A stretch of DNA of 64,000 nucleotides, taken from NCBI GenBank assembly GCA_964035575.1, contig OZ037846.1, forward strand, positions 27,501 through 91,500, written 5' to 3'. Numbering within the stretch: the first letter of the stretch is position 1; each line of letters opens with the position of its first letter. The notes beneath the pieces were generated by a model. It worked only from the letters and a program-made list of their open reading frames with translations. It searched no databases and was not told the origin of the DNA. Origin of the DNA: Rhynchopus sp. YZ270_cl-10 (lineage: Eukaryota; Euglenozoa; Diplonemea; Diplonemida; Diplonemidae). Positions 30,735 to 40,911 of this stretch are shown one piece after another. The translations under genes were made by a program, and so were the position numbers.

Positions 30735-30966
30735 GTGGGGATCATCAGCGACAACGGGAGCAGCATCACCGGGTCCAAGACTGGCGCTATTCGTCCGGTT
30801 GCGGAAGGAAGCCAACACGGGTGGTGGGAATCCGTTGTTTGGTGTTGGACACACCTCAAAAGATTCAGAGCTTGGTGCAGGCCGCCCCTCAATAAGAACA
30901 CCCAACTGTAAGTTGATGTCAGACACCATCAGAGAGGTGCAGGTCCCGCCAAATGTGGGTTCTTGA
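30735..30966 (+). mobile_element. Transposase-like relic, copy 1
   Basis: The plus strand reads VGIISDNGSSITGSKTGAI and, further on, WESVVWCWTHLKRF, a spacing reminiscent of DDE transposase cores (D-x-G-S ... C-W-x-H). It is broken, and its relation to a named superfamily is uncertain. A diverged duplicate lies at 33896-34146, also just upstream of a B-type gene, so it was duplicated with that gene. Confidence 0.35.
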
Positions 30967-31335
30967 CGCAGCATGGAAAAAAAAGGGCATAAATGATAAA
31001 ACAAAGGTCTACGGGGGGTGCGTAACTTTGTGTATTAGTGTAAAATTTGACCGGCCCTTTGGGTGAAAAAAAAGAGTGAGGGGAGTTGGGTCCAGTCATA
31101 GGGGGAAGAGCATATTTTTTGGAAAATTCTTCAAAAAAGCAAGGATTTTTGCTGGGCACAATGAAATTTTCAAAAAAGAAAGAAAAATCCCAATTTTCGG
31201 CCAAATTTGGAGCAAATTATGTCCCACCCACCCCGATTTTGGGTCAAAAACCGACTTTATTACGATTTCGTAAACCAGAGGTCCTCTGGATGCATAAACA
31301 CAACATTGGAAATTGCAAGGAACGGGTCTGCATGT

Positions 31336-31480
31336 GCGTGTTCTCTAGCCACTACAGTCACAGGGTATGCACAAAATGACCGTATTGTGGCTGAATTTTG
31401 ACTTGCGAAATTTTTTCGCGAACATCTATTTCTGAGGTTTTCTTTGGATTCTTTGGGCCATTTGGCATGCGCTGGCAAGC
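31336..31480. repeat. Dispersed repeat shared with 56380-56530
   Basis: Both copies contain CAAAATGACCGTATT, CTGAGGTTTTCTTTGGATT and TTGGGCCATTT in the same order and spacing. They diverge on either side. Type unknown. Confidence 0.65.
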
Positions 31481-31780
31481 CAAATGGTCTACGTCCTTCG
31501 ATGATGAGCTCTCATTGGATATTGGATATTGGATATCCCGCCTCAGATATGAAGGAGCAAGAGCAAAAGCGAGTTCTCCTGGATGCGCAGGAAAAATGAC
31601 TGGGGAGTGTTGGTGGCTGCGTGATGCCACAGAGCCGGCACACTTGTTGAGTGCCTAACAAAACCTCAAATTACTTCTTCTTTGCTTTCATTTATTGTCT
31701 TCACGCTTTATTGTTGTTGTTGGGTTGGGAAATTTGACTATTTTGAAAAGTGTTTCTCCATCATGATAAAACTCTAACTA

Positions 31781-31880
31781 CCGTCTTCGTAAAAATGTTC
31801 GACCGTAATAAAGTTCGTCCTTTTCCGGATTTTCCTGGAAGTTCGACCTTTTTTACGGTCGAACATTTTTACGAAGACGG
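31781..31880. mobile_element. 100-bp TA-site MITE, well-preserved copy
   Basis: Inverted ends starting CCGTCTTCGTAAAAATGTTC, flanked by TA on both sides, with the interior also largely self-complementary (TTCGTCC... and GGAAGTTCG). TA duplication suggests the Tc1/mariner group. Related copies lie at 34795-34890 and inside each lectin spacer. Confidence 0.85.
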
Positions 31881-31907
31881 TAAAGGTCCAACGAAGTTGT
31901 ACACGCG

Positions 31908-31985
31908 GCACCGCATCGTTGGGCTTTTGATGCTCACAAACCTTTGCTGTGTGTGAAGCAGGGGTGTGTAGTACCAGATGTAAAT
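31908..31985 (-). pseudogene. Start-of-B relic abutting the end of B'
   Basis: Reads GCACCGCATCGTTGGGCTTT and GCAGGGGTGTGTAG, which match the start codon region and 5' leader of gene B (33728-33790), but is fused directly to the 3' end of B' instead of to a coding region. It marks the border of a former tandem copy lost or cut by recombination. Confidence 0.6.
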
Positions 31986-32004
31986 CTGAGCAAACACAAC
32001 AGTG

Positions 32005-33738
32005 CTACTTCACGGAACACATCTGAGAGCAACACACAACACTGCACGTCCCAGAAGGAACTGCGTGTGCTGGTGTGCCAACCCCTCCCGCAGCTGTCCA
32101 TGCCTCAGCAACGTCAAGGTCAGACTGCTCACCACGCAGGTACCCACGCACGGCAATGTTGTACTCCTCCCAATGCTTCTTCCCACCTATCATGTACATC
32201 CACTCGTCAACTGCTTCTGTTGCGTCACTCAGCTGAGACATCACTTCCGCCACAACCTGTGCCTCACAGCCAGAGGCAACCTCCACCTTGCACGGAAGCA
32301 GACGCAGTTGGTGTTCGCACTCAGCATCGCTGAAGCACATCCTGTTGCACACCACATCACACCCCAGCATACGCCCCACACGTTCCAGCCCGTTCACATC
32401 ACGCACAAGCTCCCCCACCATGCTGAACCGACGCATCACCTCACAACCCATGTCACCACGCAGCACCTTCCCAGTCGCAACACCAGCATTCACCTTCTCA
32501 CAAAAGCTGCTCGCACCCTTCAGAAGCAGGCTTGCTGCGTGCAGTGCAGATGTGGCATGTGTCGCACACTGCTTCGAGGCGTTGAACGAACAGTGGATCC
32601 TGTCCCCGATGAACACGTCCACCATCCCACGTCTTGTCTCTGTTGCCTGCAGGGTCTTCAGGAGGAGAGTGGTGAAGAAGGAGGAGTAGGTCGCACTGTC
32701 CTTCTCCAGCAAATGCAGGGTGTCCTTCACGTTCAGTGTCAGCAGGGTTGTCTTTGCCCAGGACAGACCCAGTGGCACGCACACTGGCAAGTTCTCATTT
32801 CTCGTATGTGAGGACTCTGTGGATGTATCTGCTGTCTCTGTCAGGTCGCGCCCGTCGGTCTCTGATTCCACCTTGTCCACCTCATCCTGAAACGGCAGAC
32901 ACGTCTTCGGGAGGTACGCTTTGTACATGCGCAGGTTCTTCTCCAGTCTCCACAGGGCAGCAGTCATCCCCTCAGGCAGGTCACCCCCATGCACGTCCAG
33001 CATCTCCGCCACCTGCTCCACGTCGTACCCCGCAAGAAGCGACGCAATCTCCTGCACAACGCTGATCGTGCGCCTCATTGACTCCTGCTCCTTCAGCAAA
33101 TTGTGCGCAAACCTGCGTGTCGCGAAGAAGTCGATCAGGAAGACAGCAACAGTGGAAAGGAAGTCAAGTGGGGGAAATGACGTCTTGCAGGGCAAGAACT
33201 CGCAGTCTGCCTTTTCTAGAATCACCGCCCTCCTGCTGTGTTCACCTTCGTACGGCAACAACCCAGGAAGGTCAAACAAGCCAAACCTGAAGGATTCCTC
33301 ACATGCCATGACACACAGCCACACCACTGTCGCACCCACGAACCGTGCACTGTACCGTGATGGGACTTGCATCACAAGTAACATGTCCACAACCAGAATC
33401 AGGAGTGGCCAGCCAACCAAGCCATAAGTCCGTGCGTCCAAATCCCAAATGAATATTCCAATGCCAACGAAGTACAGTACGCCCACGACAAACGTGGTGT
33501 GCAGTTGCTGCTTGCAGAGCACCTTAATAATGGCAACGAACTCAGCTGTGACGACGGTGCAAGCCGCAAGTTGGTTAACAATCTGGTGTTGCATGTCGGT
33601 CCTCCCCTGATGAAAAAATGTAAAAGCTAGAGTCGCAAATACTGAAACCACACAGAACACAAACATGATGGTGCGCTTCTTCACCTCGTCAGCACTGAGA
33701 GACCCGTCAATGGTCAGTGCGCTGTTCAGGCACCGCAT
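32005..33738 (-). CDS. Cyclase-like membrane protein B' (paralogue of B)
   Basis: Encodes 577 aa from the Met at 33738; the longer open frame would need a GTG. It is nearly identical to B throughout the membrane region, linker and degenerate cyclase fold (FIGDRIHCSF, RFSMVGELVRDVNGLER). Differences cluster in the segment between YLPKTCLP and LPVCVPLGLSW (about residues 295-325), where B' has SETDGRDLTETADTSTESS. That variable region sits where A has its canonical cyclase domain, so the missing domain was probably deleted in the common ancestor of B and B'. The same conserved substitutions in both argue for selection on a non-catalytic role. Confidence 0.85.
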   Translation of the reverse strand: MRCLNSALTIDGSLSADEVKKRTIMFVFCVVSVFATLAFTFFHQGRTDMQHQIVNQLAACTVVTAEFVAIIKVLCKQQLHTTFVVGVLYFVGIGIFIWDLDARTYGLVGWPLLILVVDMLLVMQVPSRYSARFVGATVVWLCVMACEESFRFGLFDLPGLLPYEGEHSRRAVILEKADCEFLPCKTSFPPLDFLSTVAVFLIDFFATRRFAHNLLKEQESMRRTISVVQEIASLLAGYDVEQVAEMLDVHGGDLPEGMTAALWRLEKNLRMYKAYLPKTCLPFQDEVDKVESETDGRDLTETADTSTESSHTRNENLPVCVPLGLSWAKTTLLTLNVKDTLHLLEKDSATYSSFFTTLLLKTLQATETRRGMVDVFIGDRIHCSFNASKQCATHATSALHAASLLLKGASSFCEKVNAGVATGKVLRGDMGCEVMRRFSMVGELVRDVNGLERVGRMLGCDVVCNRMCFSDAECEHQLRLLPCKVEVASGCEAQVVAEVMSQLSDATEAVDEWMYMIGGKKHWEEYNIAVRGYLRGEQSDLDVAEAWTAAGGVGTPAHAVPSGTCSVVCCSQMCSVK

Positions 33739-33895
33739 CGTTGGGCTTTTGATGTTCACAAACCTTTGCGATGTGTGGAGCAGGGGTGTGTGGATGTGTG
33801 GTGTGTGCACTGGTGGGTGGTGTCGTTAATGTTAGTCTAATAACGGTAAATTCTCCTCTTTGCTGCTCCTCTGAGGACCCCACGACGCCACATGC

Positions 33896-34146
33896 CATCG
33901 TGACCTGGTAAAAACGATAACATTGCACCTTAGCGCGAGCAGCATCCCGGGTCCAACACTGCGGGCTATTCGTCGGTTGCGGAAGGAGGCCGGTGGCAGG
34001 GTGCCGTTGCTAGGTGTTGGACACACCTCAAAAGATTCAGAGCTTGGTGCAGGCCGCCCCTCAATAAGGAACCAACTGTAAGTTCGCGCCAGACACCATC
34101 AGAAAGGTGCAGACCCTCTACTCTACCACCAATGTGGGCTATTGAC
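33896..34146 (+). mobile_element. Transposase-like relic, copy 2
   Basis: Homologous to 30735-30966, with the shared words CTATTCGTC, GGTTGCGGAAGGA and GTTGGACACACCTCAAAAGA. More decayed than copy 1. It lies upstream of B' in the same relative place, supporting duplication of gene plus flank. Confidence 0.4.
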
Positions 34147-34656
34147 GCACTCCACATATTATGGACTCCTCAACAGAAGAGGACTTAAGTTGGCTATGGG
34201 CATCCTGGATGACCATGTGGCGGCTGGCATCACCAGCCGGGCGGTGGATACCATGCCGGATACCATGCGATCGCAGAAGCAGGAGGATGACGCGATGCGC
34301 GATGCGGATGCGTGGATGCGGTCTACAGACAGTCCTCAACAGATACTGGGGAAAAAAAAAAGGTCGACACTCCTTCGTTCGTGCCAAGATGATGAGGACT
34401 CATTGGATATCCCGTCTCGTACGGAAATTGTCCCCCCGTGGTGGAAAAAGTGAGGGGGGGACAATTTCTCGTACTGTAGGGGGATGGCCGTTTTGGTGTG
34501 AAGAAGGGAGAGCAAAGGTTGTCCCCGCGACTCCCTTGAAATTGTCCGTGGGGGCAAAATGCCGGTTTTTGGGGGGGAACAATTTCACGGGGGAGGGTCG
34601 GTCATAATAAAAACCCCTTTCAGCTTTTCTTTAGTTGGCGCTACCCACGTCAGACA
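34147..34656. other. Spacer with G/C-tract inverted repeat
   Basis: No supported gene. Near 34420-34485 a CGTACGGAAATTGTCCCCCC block is inverted as GGGGGGGACAATTTCTCGTA, and further C/G-tract ACAATTTC words follow to 34600. A GGACTCATTGGATATCCCG word is shared with about 31510. Confidence 0.45.
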
Positions 34657-34768
34657 CGCAAACCTTTGCTATGTGTGAAGCAGGGGTGTGTAGTGCCAGA
34701 TGTAAATCTGAGACAAACACAACAGTCCACTTCACAAAACACATCTGAGAGCAACACACAACACTGCT
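34657..34768 (-). pseudogene. Truncated B-type copy (end only)
   Basis: Contains a 5'-leader-like block (CAAACCTTTGCTATGTGTGA) joined to the last about 70 bp of a B-type gene (CCAGATGTAAATCTGAGACA through CAACACACAACACTGC). It breaks off at 34768. It is the remnant of a third B gene between B' and A'. Confidence 0.65.
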
Positions 34769-34794
34769 TCGGGAAACTGTCATTTTCCCATTTA

Positions 34795-34890
34795 CCGTAT
34801 TCGTAAAAATGTTCGAGCGTAAAAAAGGACGAACTTCCAGAAAAATCCTGAAAAGGACTTTATTACGGTCCAACATTTTTACGAATACGG
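34795..34890. mobile_element. 96-bp TA-site MITE, second preserved copy
   Basis: Ends CCGTATTCGTAAAAATGTTC and its inverse, flanked by TA. The interior AAAAAAGGACGAACTTCCAG matches the lectin-spacer copies. It lies between the truncated B relic and A'. Confidence 0.85.
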
Positions 34891-34930
34891 TACTATCATC
34901 GCAGGATAACGGCAGATGGTTTATGTGCCA

Positions 34931-37069
34931 TCAGGAGCTGGTGACGTCCTTGGCTGTCGACACCACACGATACGCAGAAGATGCCTTGTGCGCCACAATC
35001 ATGTGCTCGAGTGACTTCGGCAGTGCCCCACTCGGCAGCTCGTAGAGACACACATTGCCACAGCGCACAGCCTCCTCGCAGAGCGTCCAGGAGCGGCGCA
35101 CTGTCGACCCCATGACGGTCACGAAACGCTGCTTGCGTGCACCTACGTCACCATGCTGCACAACCCCGCTCACAAACCCGGCACCAGAGACATGGCTGCT
35201 GTCTTGGACGCGTTGTGCAAAGCGCAGTGCGGCTTCCATATGTGCAGAGGATGCGCGTGTCAGGTTCCATCCGATGCAGACGCAGTTCCCGAGTACAGAG
35301 ACAAGCGTGCCGCCGCTCTGGTCCAGGGAGACAGTGAGAATGGAGAGCCCTGCACTCATGTTGTGCAGTGTGTGTGCGTGGCCGTCCTCGCCAACAAGCA
35401 GCTCGACAACACCGAGCGTTGCGTCAAAAGGCTTTGGCAATGTCATCTGCCGCGCGAACTCCCTGGGGGACATGCTCAGGTTGCTCTTGTGAGAAGAGTC
35501 AGACCCATCTACACCTGCGCGCCACTTGTCGCGCAAGGGGTTCGCCTTACGTCCCGCAAGTGCAGCCGGCCACACACATAGAACAAACGTGGTCCCCGAC
35601 ACACCCTTCAAGTCAACTGCCTCCGACTCACCAACAAAGGCACGAAGTGACCCGCAGTCAGATGTCCACAGGTCAGATCGAATCGCCACAGCACCAGGTG
35701 TGCAACTACTTTCAAGGCGTGATGCGACATTCACAGTGTGTCCGAAGTAGTCCGTTCTCCCGGTCAGACTGCTTTGCTCCACAGTGACAGGCCCTGTGTT
35801 GATCCCAATGCGGACAGTGAGGCCACACCACAGCAAGCCCTGCTCAGCGCAGATCGGTGCGTCCTCCATAAGAGACGGCGGCCACTCCGCCTCGCGCAGC
35901 CGTTCGTGCACCTTCAGCGCAAAGTCCATCCCGTCCTGTGTCGTCGCAAAGGCAATCATGAAGGCGTCGCCAATTGTCTTCACCTCGTAGCCGCCGAAGG
36001 TGTGCATCACGTCCCGTATCACAGCGTTGTGGATGCGCAGCCCAGCACGCATCCCGTCAGGTGCAGCTTCCCAGATCGACGTTGACGCACGGATGTCTGT
36101 AAAGACGATGGTTGCTATCTCGCTGTCGAGCCCTGGCGGTGCCACGGTGGCGTGCTGCGCACCGCACATCTCGTCCTCTTCCTCAAACAGCGCAGCAGGG
36201 AGGTAGGGACGGTACTTCCGCAGGTTGCCCTCCATCTTGCGCAGCGTTGCGTGCATCTCCTCTGGGAGCAGCGTCTCCTGTACATCAAGCATGCGCGCCA
36301 CACCCTCCACGTCGTACCTCGCCAGCAGCGACGCAATCTCCTGCACAGCGTTGATCGTCTGCTGCATTGCCTCCTGCTCCTTGAGAATGCCACGTGCGAA
36401 GCCCCGTGTTGCTAAGAAGTCCAGCATGAAGACGGTGACTGATGTGGGCAGGCTCAGCGGCGGGAATTGGACGGGACAGGGCGGTCTTCCACACGACGTG
36501 AGAGCAGCGTAATACTGCTGCCTCCCGAAGGGTCCGTCCTGCGGGATGAGGCCAGGCAGGTCGAGGATGCCGAACCTGAAGCTCTCCTCAAGCGCAAGCA
36601 CGAAGAGCCACACGACGACCGCAGACACGAGGCCAATGGTGTACCTCGCAGGTACCTGCATCACAAGAAGCATGTCAATGACCAGCACCAGCAGCGGCCA
36701 TGCGGGCGACATCACCTGACGCCCTATGACATCCCACAACAACAACAATGCACTCTGCGCGTAGAACAGCACGACAATGTGTCCTGACCGCAACGGCAGG
36801 CGCAGCAGCACTGCAGCAACGCCCGTACTCTGGATTAACGCCATCATGATGTACGAGGCCAAGCGCAGCTTCTGTGAGAAGATCTCGTCGAAGATCGACA
36901 GCAGCACAACCATCGTGGTAACGCCCGCAACAGCGCTGTAGCAGAAGAACAGTGTTCGCTTCTTCTGCTCCTTCGTATCCAACGTGCCGTCCAGCGTGCG
37001 CACGGCCTCGACCCACCCTCGCCAGCTTGTCTCTGCTTCACTACCACTCAGCTCTGTCACAATGTCCAT
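34931..37069 (-). CDS. Multi-pass membrane adenylate cyclase A' (paralogue of A)
   Basis: Encodes 712 aa with the same plan as A: multi-pass region (about 35-240), linker with KYRPYLPAALF, canonical class III cyclase domain (about 316-500; IVFTDIRASTSIWE, YEVKTIGDAFM, GRTDYFGHTVNVASRLES) and degenerate second fold (about 560-690). All metal, adenine and transition-state residues are present, and the RAS after FTDI is intact, unlike A. Small indels (HKSN near residue 520; LPKPFD) separate it from A. It lies at the upstream end of the A-B-B'-A' cluster. Predicted to make cAMP at a membrane; the ligand or stimulus for the multi-pass region is unknown. Confidence 0.9.
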   Translation of the reverse strand: MDIVTELSGSEAETSWRGWVEAVRTLDGTLDTKEQKKRTLFFCYSAVAGVTTMVVLLSIFDEIFSQKLRLASYIMMALIQSTGVAAVLLRLPLRSGHIVVLFYAQSALLLLWDVIGRQVMSPAWPLLVLVIDMLLVMQVPARYTIGLVSAVVVWLFVLALEESFRFGILDLPGLIPQDGPFGRQQYYAALTSCGRPPCPVQFPPLSLPTSVTVFMLDFLATRGFARGILKEQEAMQQTINAVQEIASLLARYDVEGVARMLDVQETLLPEEMHATLRKMEGNLRKYRPYLPAALFEEEDEMCGAQHATVAPPGLDSEIATIVFTDIRASTSIWEAAPDGMRAGLRIHNAVIRDVMHTFGGYEVKTIGDAFMIAFATTQDGMDFALKVHERLREAEWPPSLMEDAPICAEQGLLWCGLTVRIGINTGPVTVEQSSLTGRTDYFGHTVNVASRLESSCTPGAVAIRSDLWTSDCGSLRAFVGESEAVDLKGVSGTTFVLCVWPAALAGRKANPLRDKWRAGVDGSDSSHKSNLSMSPREFARQMTLPKPFDATLGVVELLVGEDGHAHTLHNMSAGLSILTVSLDQSGGTLVSVLGNCVCIGWNLTRASSAHMEAALRFAQRVQDSSHVSGAGFVSGVVQHGDVGARKQRFVTVMGSTVRRSWTLCEEAVRCGNVCLYELPSGALPKSLEHMIVAHKASSAYRVVSTAKDVTSS

Positions 37070-37979
37070 CCTCCCTTACCTGAAAGTATTTGCACCGTGG
37101 AACGGCGCGAAAGGTTTAGGTCGTCCTTTAAAAATCAAAAATGGGTTTCTGTAGTGGGGTCGGTGTGCCTGGGAGGGAACTGGTTTTGAAAAAACACATA
37201 AAAAACCCGTATAAAAACCCACTGTGGGAGGGGGTCGGAAATGGAGTATAAAAAAATTGACTAAAATACGAAGCCCTCTCGTGACAGTGTACCTTGACAG
37301 ACAGTGTACATGACCGGCTGTAACGGAGAAAAAAAATGGAGCACGAACGGTGACGTCAAAAAAGGGGGAAGGGGAAAAATATCTTTTTTTTTTATCGTTG
37401 TAGTAACTTCTAACAAATTAGATTCATGTCCTTTTTATTTTCAATTCATGGATAACAAAAAAAAACGCATTTTGAGAAGGGTGCGACGTTCTATTTTAAA
37501 TTTGCTGATTTAAAAAAATATCTTTGAGGCGCTACACAATCAACTTGATGACGTGCACTTCAAGAAAGCTGGCCCGTTCTATTGTTTCGAAGCCTTAACA
37601 AAAAGAAGGAATCTCTCAACTGCGAAAGACCCTACGCTGCTAACGAACCACGTTTTTTTTTTTTTTGTTTTTTTTGTGTTGTTTCTTTTTTGTTTCTTGT
37701 TCGGAATGTGGCCAAAAAAAAAAATCTAAACTAAAAGGCAACAAGAGAAAAGCTGAAGGATGCATACGCCCCACCTTGCAATACACATCTTCAGAGTTGA
37801 CACCATTTGCAATTCTAAACTGGGAAGGTATTTGGGATGCTTCTCCACCCATTGGTGGTGTTTTCAAAACCGATGAAAGGTAACCGTACGTGCAAAAAAA
37901 TAGTAACTCTGATAAATAAAAGGGAAAAAAAAAGGGTTTTTTTCGACTGCACAATTACCCTGTTGGAGGGGGGGGGGGG
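37070..37979. other. Upstream region of A' and following spacer
   Basis: 37070-37440 matches the upstream region of A in blocks. At 37264-37310 a word AAGCCCTCTCGTGACAGTGT, also found at 58840, marks another dispersed repeat. 37450-37979 has T- and A-tracts and short plus-strand ORFs (one reading RPTLQYTSSELTPFAILNWE) that I do not recognise. Confidence 0.4.
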
Positions 37980-39187
37980 TTAGGGTCTATCAAAAGGGTA
38001 CTAAAAAGGGTGGCAAAAAGTCATTTTTTTAAAAAAACCCCAACCACGGCTTTCATAGTGTTTCTGACCATACCAACCCACCCACACACCCCCAAAAACC
38101 GTCTCTCTTTACCCTTTTTTGGCACTTCGGTGGCCCTGATTTTAAAAAATCAGGAAAAAAAAATGGGTGTCCATGACTTCGTACCTTTTCACCCCCCCTC
38201 TGTTCCCACATTTATTTAAAATTCAGTTTCCTCTTCTGCTTTGGGCGAGTACTGCTGGATGAAACCAGAAAATATGTCCATTGGGACCCCAAAAATCGAA
38301 TTCCGCCCGGTTTTGAGCACTTTTGACCACTTCTGAGCGACTTTTTTGCATTTTTTCAAAAGTGACCACCAACTTGTACCTGCCCACCCCCCCGTAGGTA
38401 GAGCAACTCACATATTCATCACGCCTCGCAGTGAGCCAGGGGCCAGAAAAGCCCCCAAAGCCACATATTTTCACCCCAGAACCTATCCCGAAGGGTACCC
38501 AGGCGGTTTCGGGGTGTTTAGAGGGACTTGGTGGAACTTAGAACCATGTTTCAAAAAGTGTCCATGAACTCGTACCAAGGGTTTGCCCTCCCAAGGGACC
38601 AAGTACTTGTACCCTTTTTGAAACATGGTTCTAAGTTCCACCAAGTCCCTCTAAACACCCCGAAACCGCCTGGGTACCCTTCGGGATAGGTTCTGGGGTG
38701 AAAATATGTGGCTTTGGGGGCTTTTCTGGCCCCTGGCTCACTGCGAGGCGTGATGAATATGTGAGTTGCTCTACCTACGGGGGGGTGGGCAGGTACAAGT
38801 TGGTGGTCACTTTTGAAAAAATGCAAAAAAGTCGCTCAGAAGTGGTCAAAAGTGCTCAAAACCGGGCGGAATTCGATTTTTGGGGTCCCAATGGACATAT
38901 TTTCTGGTTTCATCCAGCAGTACTCGCCCAAAGCAGAAGAGGAAACTGAATTTTAAATAAATGTGGGAACAGAGGGGGGGTGAAAAGGTACGAAGTCATG
39001 GACACCCATTTTTTTTCCCTGAATTTTTAAAATCAGGGCCACCGAAGTGCCAAAAAAGGGTAAACTCGGGGCCTGAGACGGTTTTTGGGGGTGTGTGGGT
39101 GGGTTGGTATGGTCAGAAACACTATGAAAGCCGTGGTTGGGGTTTCTTAAAAAATGACGTTTGCCACTAGCTTTTGATAGACCCTAA
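37980..39187. mobile_element. 1.2-kb fold-back element, G-tract flanked
   Basis: Two long arms (37980-38557 and 38617-39187) are near-perfect inverted copies around a 60-bp loop. Outer ends read TTAGGGTCTATCAAAAG and its inverse. A G-run abuts both ends on the same strand, as if the element sat within a poly-G tract. The same 83-codon ORF occurs once in each arm on opposite strands, which is a consequence of the symmetry and not evidence of a gene. There is no transposase. Confidence 0.9.
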
Positions 39188-40836
39188 GGGGGGGGGGTGG
39201 TGATCGGCGACCGTATCTGAGGAACTATTTCCTCCTTTTAAGCTACGCTTGTAGGTAAAAAAAAAAGTTCCAACTATCGAAGAGGCTCTGAAGATTTTGA
39301 AAGATGAATGTGCGGCACTGCCTCTCGATGGCACATTACAGTAATAGACAATGATGTGGATTGAGTGGAAGAGGTTGCAAAGACGTCTTGCATTACCACA
39401 TGGCAGATGGCGAGTGAGAAGGGTGGGACAAGAGAGAACACAGGAGAGGGAAGAGGCATATTATTTTTCTTGTAGTTTCGTTTTCTTTTTTAAAAGTGGT
39501 TCATGTTGTTCGGCGTGGAATGGGGGGTCTTTTTTTTGCCACAAAAATTTAACTGTAAGCAAAAAGACCTCTCTGTTATGGTGACCAGCAACACGGGGCT
39601 GCCCGTAACTATTCTGTCCTACATCCATTTCGTGGTTTGTGGAAGAAAAAAAAACAAAACAAAAACATGGGAAAAGGTGGGAGGGAAAGTAATTAAAAAG
39701 GGGGAAAAGAGAAAAAGTTTGTTAAATGATCCTAAGCCTCACCTACTTAGCCACAACTATGGTGCAATGCTTCTTCGGAACTACCCCACAGTTGCTTTCA
39801 CACTATACAACTTGAAAAGCAACAGATCAGGGGAAACAAGCACCGTGGAATTGTCCACAGGCTGGGACGAACCCATAACGTCAGGGTGCTGGGTGTAACA
39901 AATGGCACAAAGACCTAGACAGGCATCACACACCAACCTTCAAAGAACCCTTTGTGCCTTCAGTTGCTGTGCCTGGCTGGCATGGGAGAACTTTGAACAG
40001 TGATGGGCGAACTTCGCAGGAAACACCACTACGGTCTATGTGGGTGGCACAAAATGCTCGAGAGACTCGTTACTCTTTGCTTGTTGCTCAAAAGGATAAA
40101 AAGGGGAAGAGGAAAAATTTTGGTTGTTTGTTGTTCGACCAATTCTTCCACCTGACCCATTCACCCAATTGTTCTTCCACCAATTTTTTTTTTTTCTTCT
40201 CTTTTCTTTTCTCGACTTGATAACGGTAAATACGCAGATTTACGGTTTGAATGTGTTTTTCCTGAAGTACAGAAAATGTTGTGGAGCACAGGGGGAAAGA
40301 GAGGGGGAAACAAGCGGGGAGGTGGATACGCCGAACGCGCGACTTTTCACGAGGGTCTCGAGCATTTTGTCAAATACTACGTGTTTACTAAAAAAAAAAC
40401 GACAGAAAAATAGAACAAAAAAAACATAAAGGTGAATAAATTCTCATAACGTGAAAAGCTGAACGCAGCCTCTCTCTCGTTTTGTAGTTTCGACCAGAAC
40501 CCCGTTCGAGGAAGGGTTCTGTACACACAGTTTTTTTTAGCTACAAAAAATTGTAGTTTTGAAACCTGGACCCACACCCTACGCACATATTCAGACTGAC
40601 CTACTGCGAAATGCAAAGTACCTTACACGAGGCACGCTCTGCTCTAACAGTTGAGAACAAATAGCACCCCTTTTGTTTTTTTTGCTCCTAATTGGTTTTT
40701 GAGTGGCTCCTTACGCAGCAACTTAGAGGGAAACCGGCCCTACACGGACTGACTGCTTTGGGGGAAACGGTACAGTCAACGCCCATAGCAGACGTGGCAA
40801 AAAAAGAAACACGAAAAAGTGAAGTTGATAGTGCCC

Positions 40837-40911
40837 ACGCAGGCACTGACCCTCCGCGCGGGTTATCGAACCCCCCCGGAGTGTTGCGGACTAAAAGAGC
40901 AGGAAAAACAC
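40837..40911. repeat. 75-bp dispersed repeat, copy 1 (partner 43881-43954)
   Basis: Runs from ACGCAGGCACTGACCCTCCG to AGAGCAGGAAAAACAC. On the minus strand it contains GGGTTCGATAACCC, resembling a polymerase III B box, but no cloverleaf can be drawn. Confidence 0.7.

Larger units (their letters stand above)
30967..31907. other. Spacer between B and B'
   Basis: No supported gene. It contains a repeat shared with 56380-56530 (about 31336-31480), a short GGATATT triplication near 31520, and a 100-bp MITE at 31781-31880. Several plus-strand ORFs under 100 codons have low-complexity Lys/Phe content and look non-coding. Confidence 0.5.

Noticed and set aside
38223-38949. Identical 83-codon ORFs in opposite orientation
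   Set aside because: They are the two arms of a fold-back element, so identity follows from symmetry. No domain or other sign of coding.
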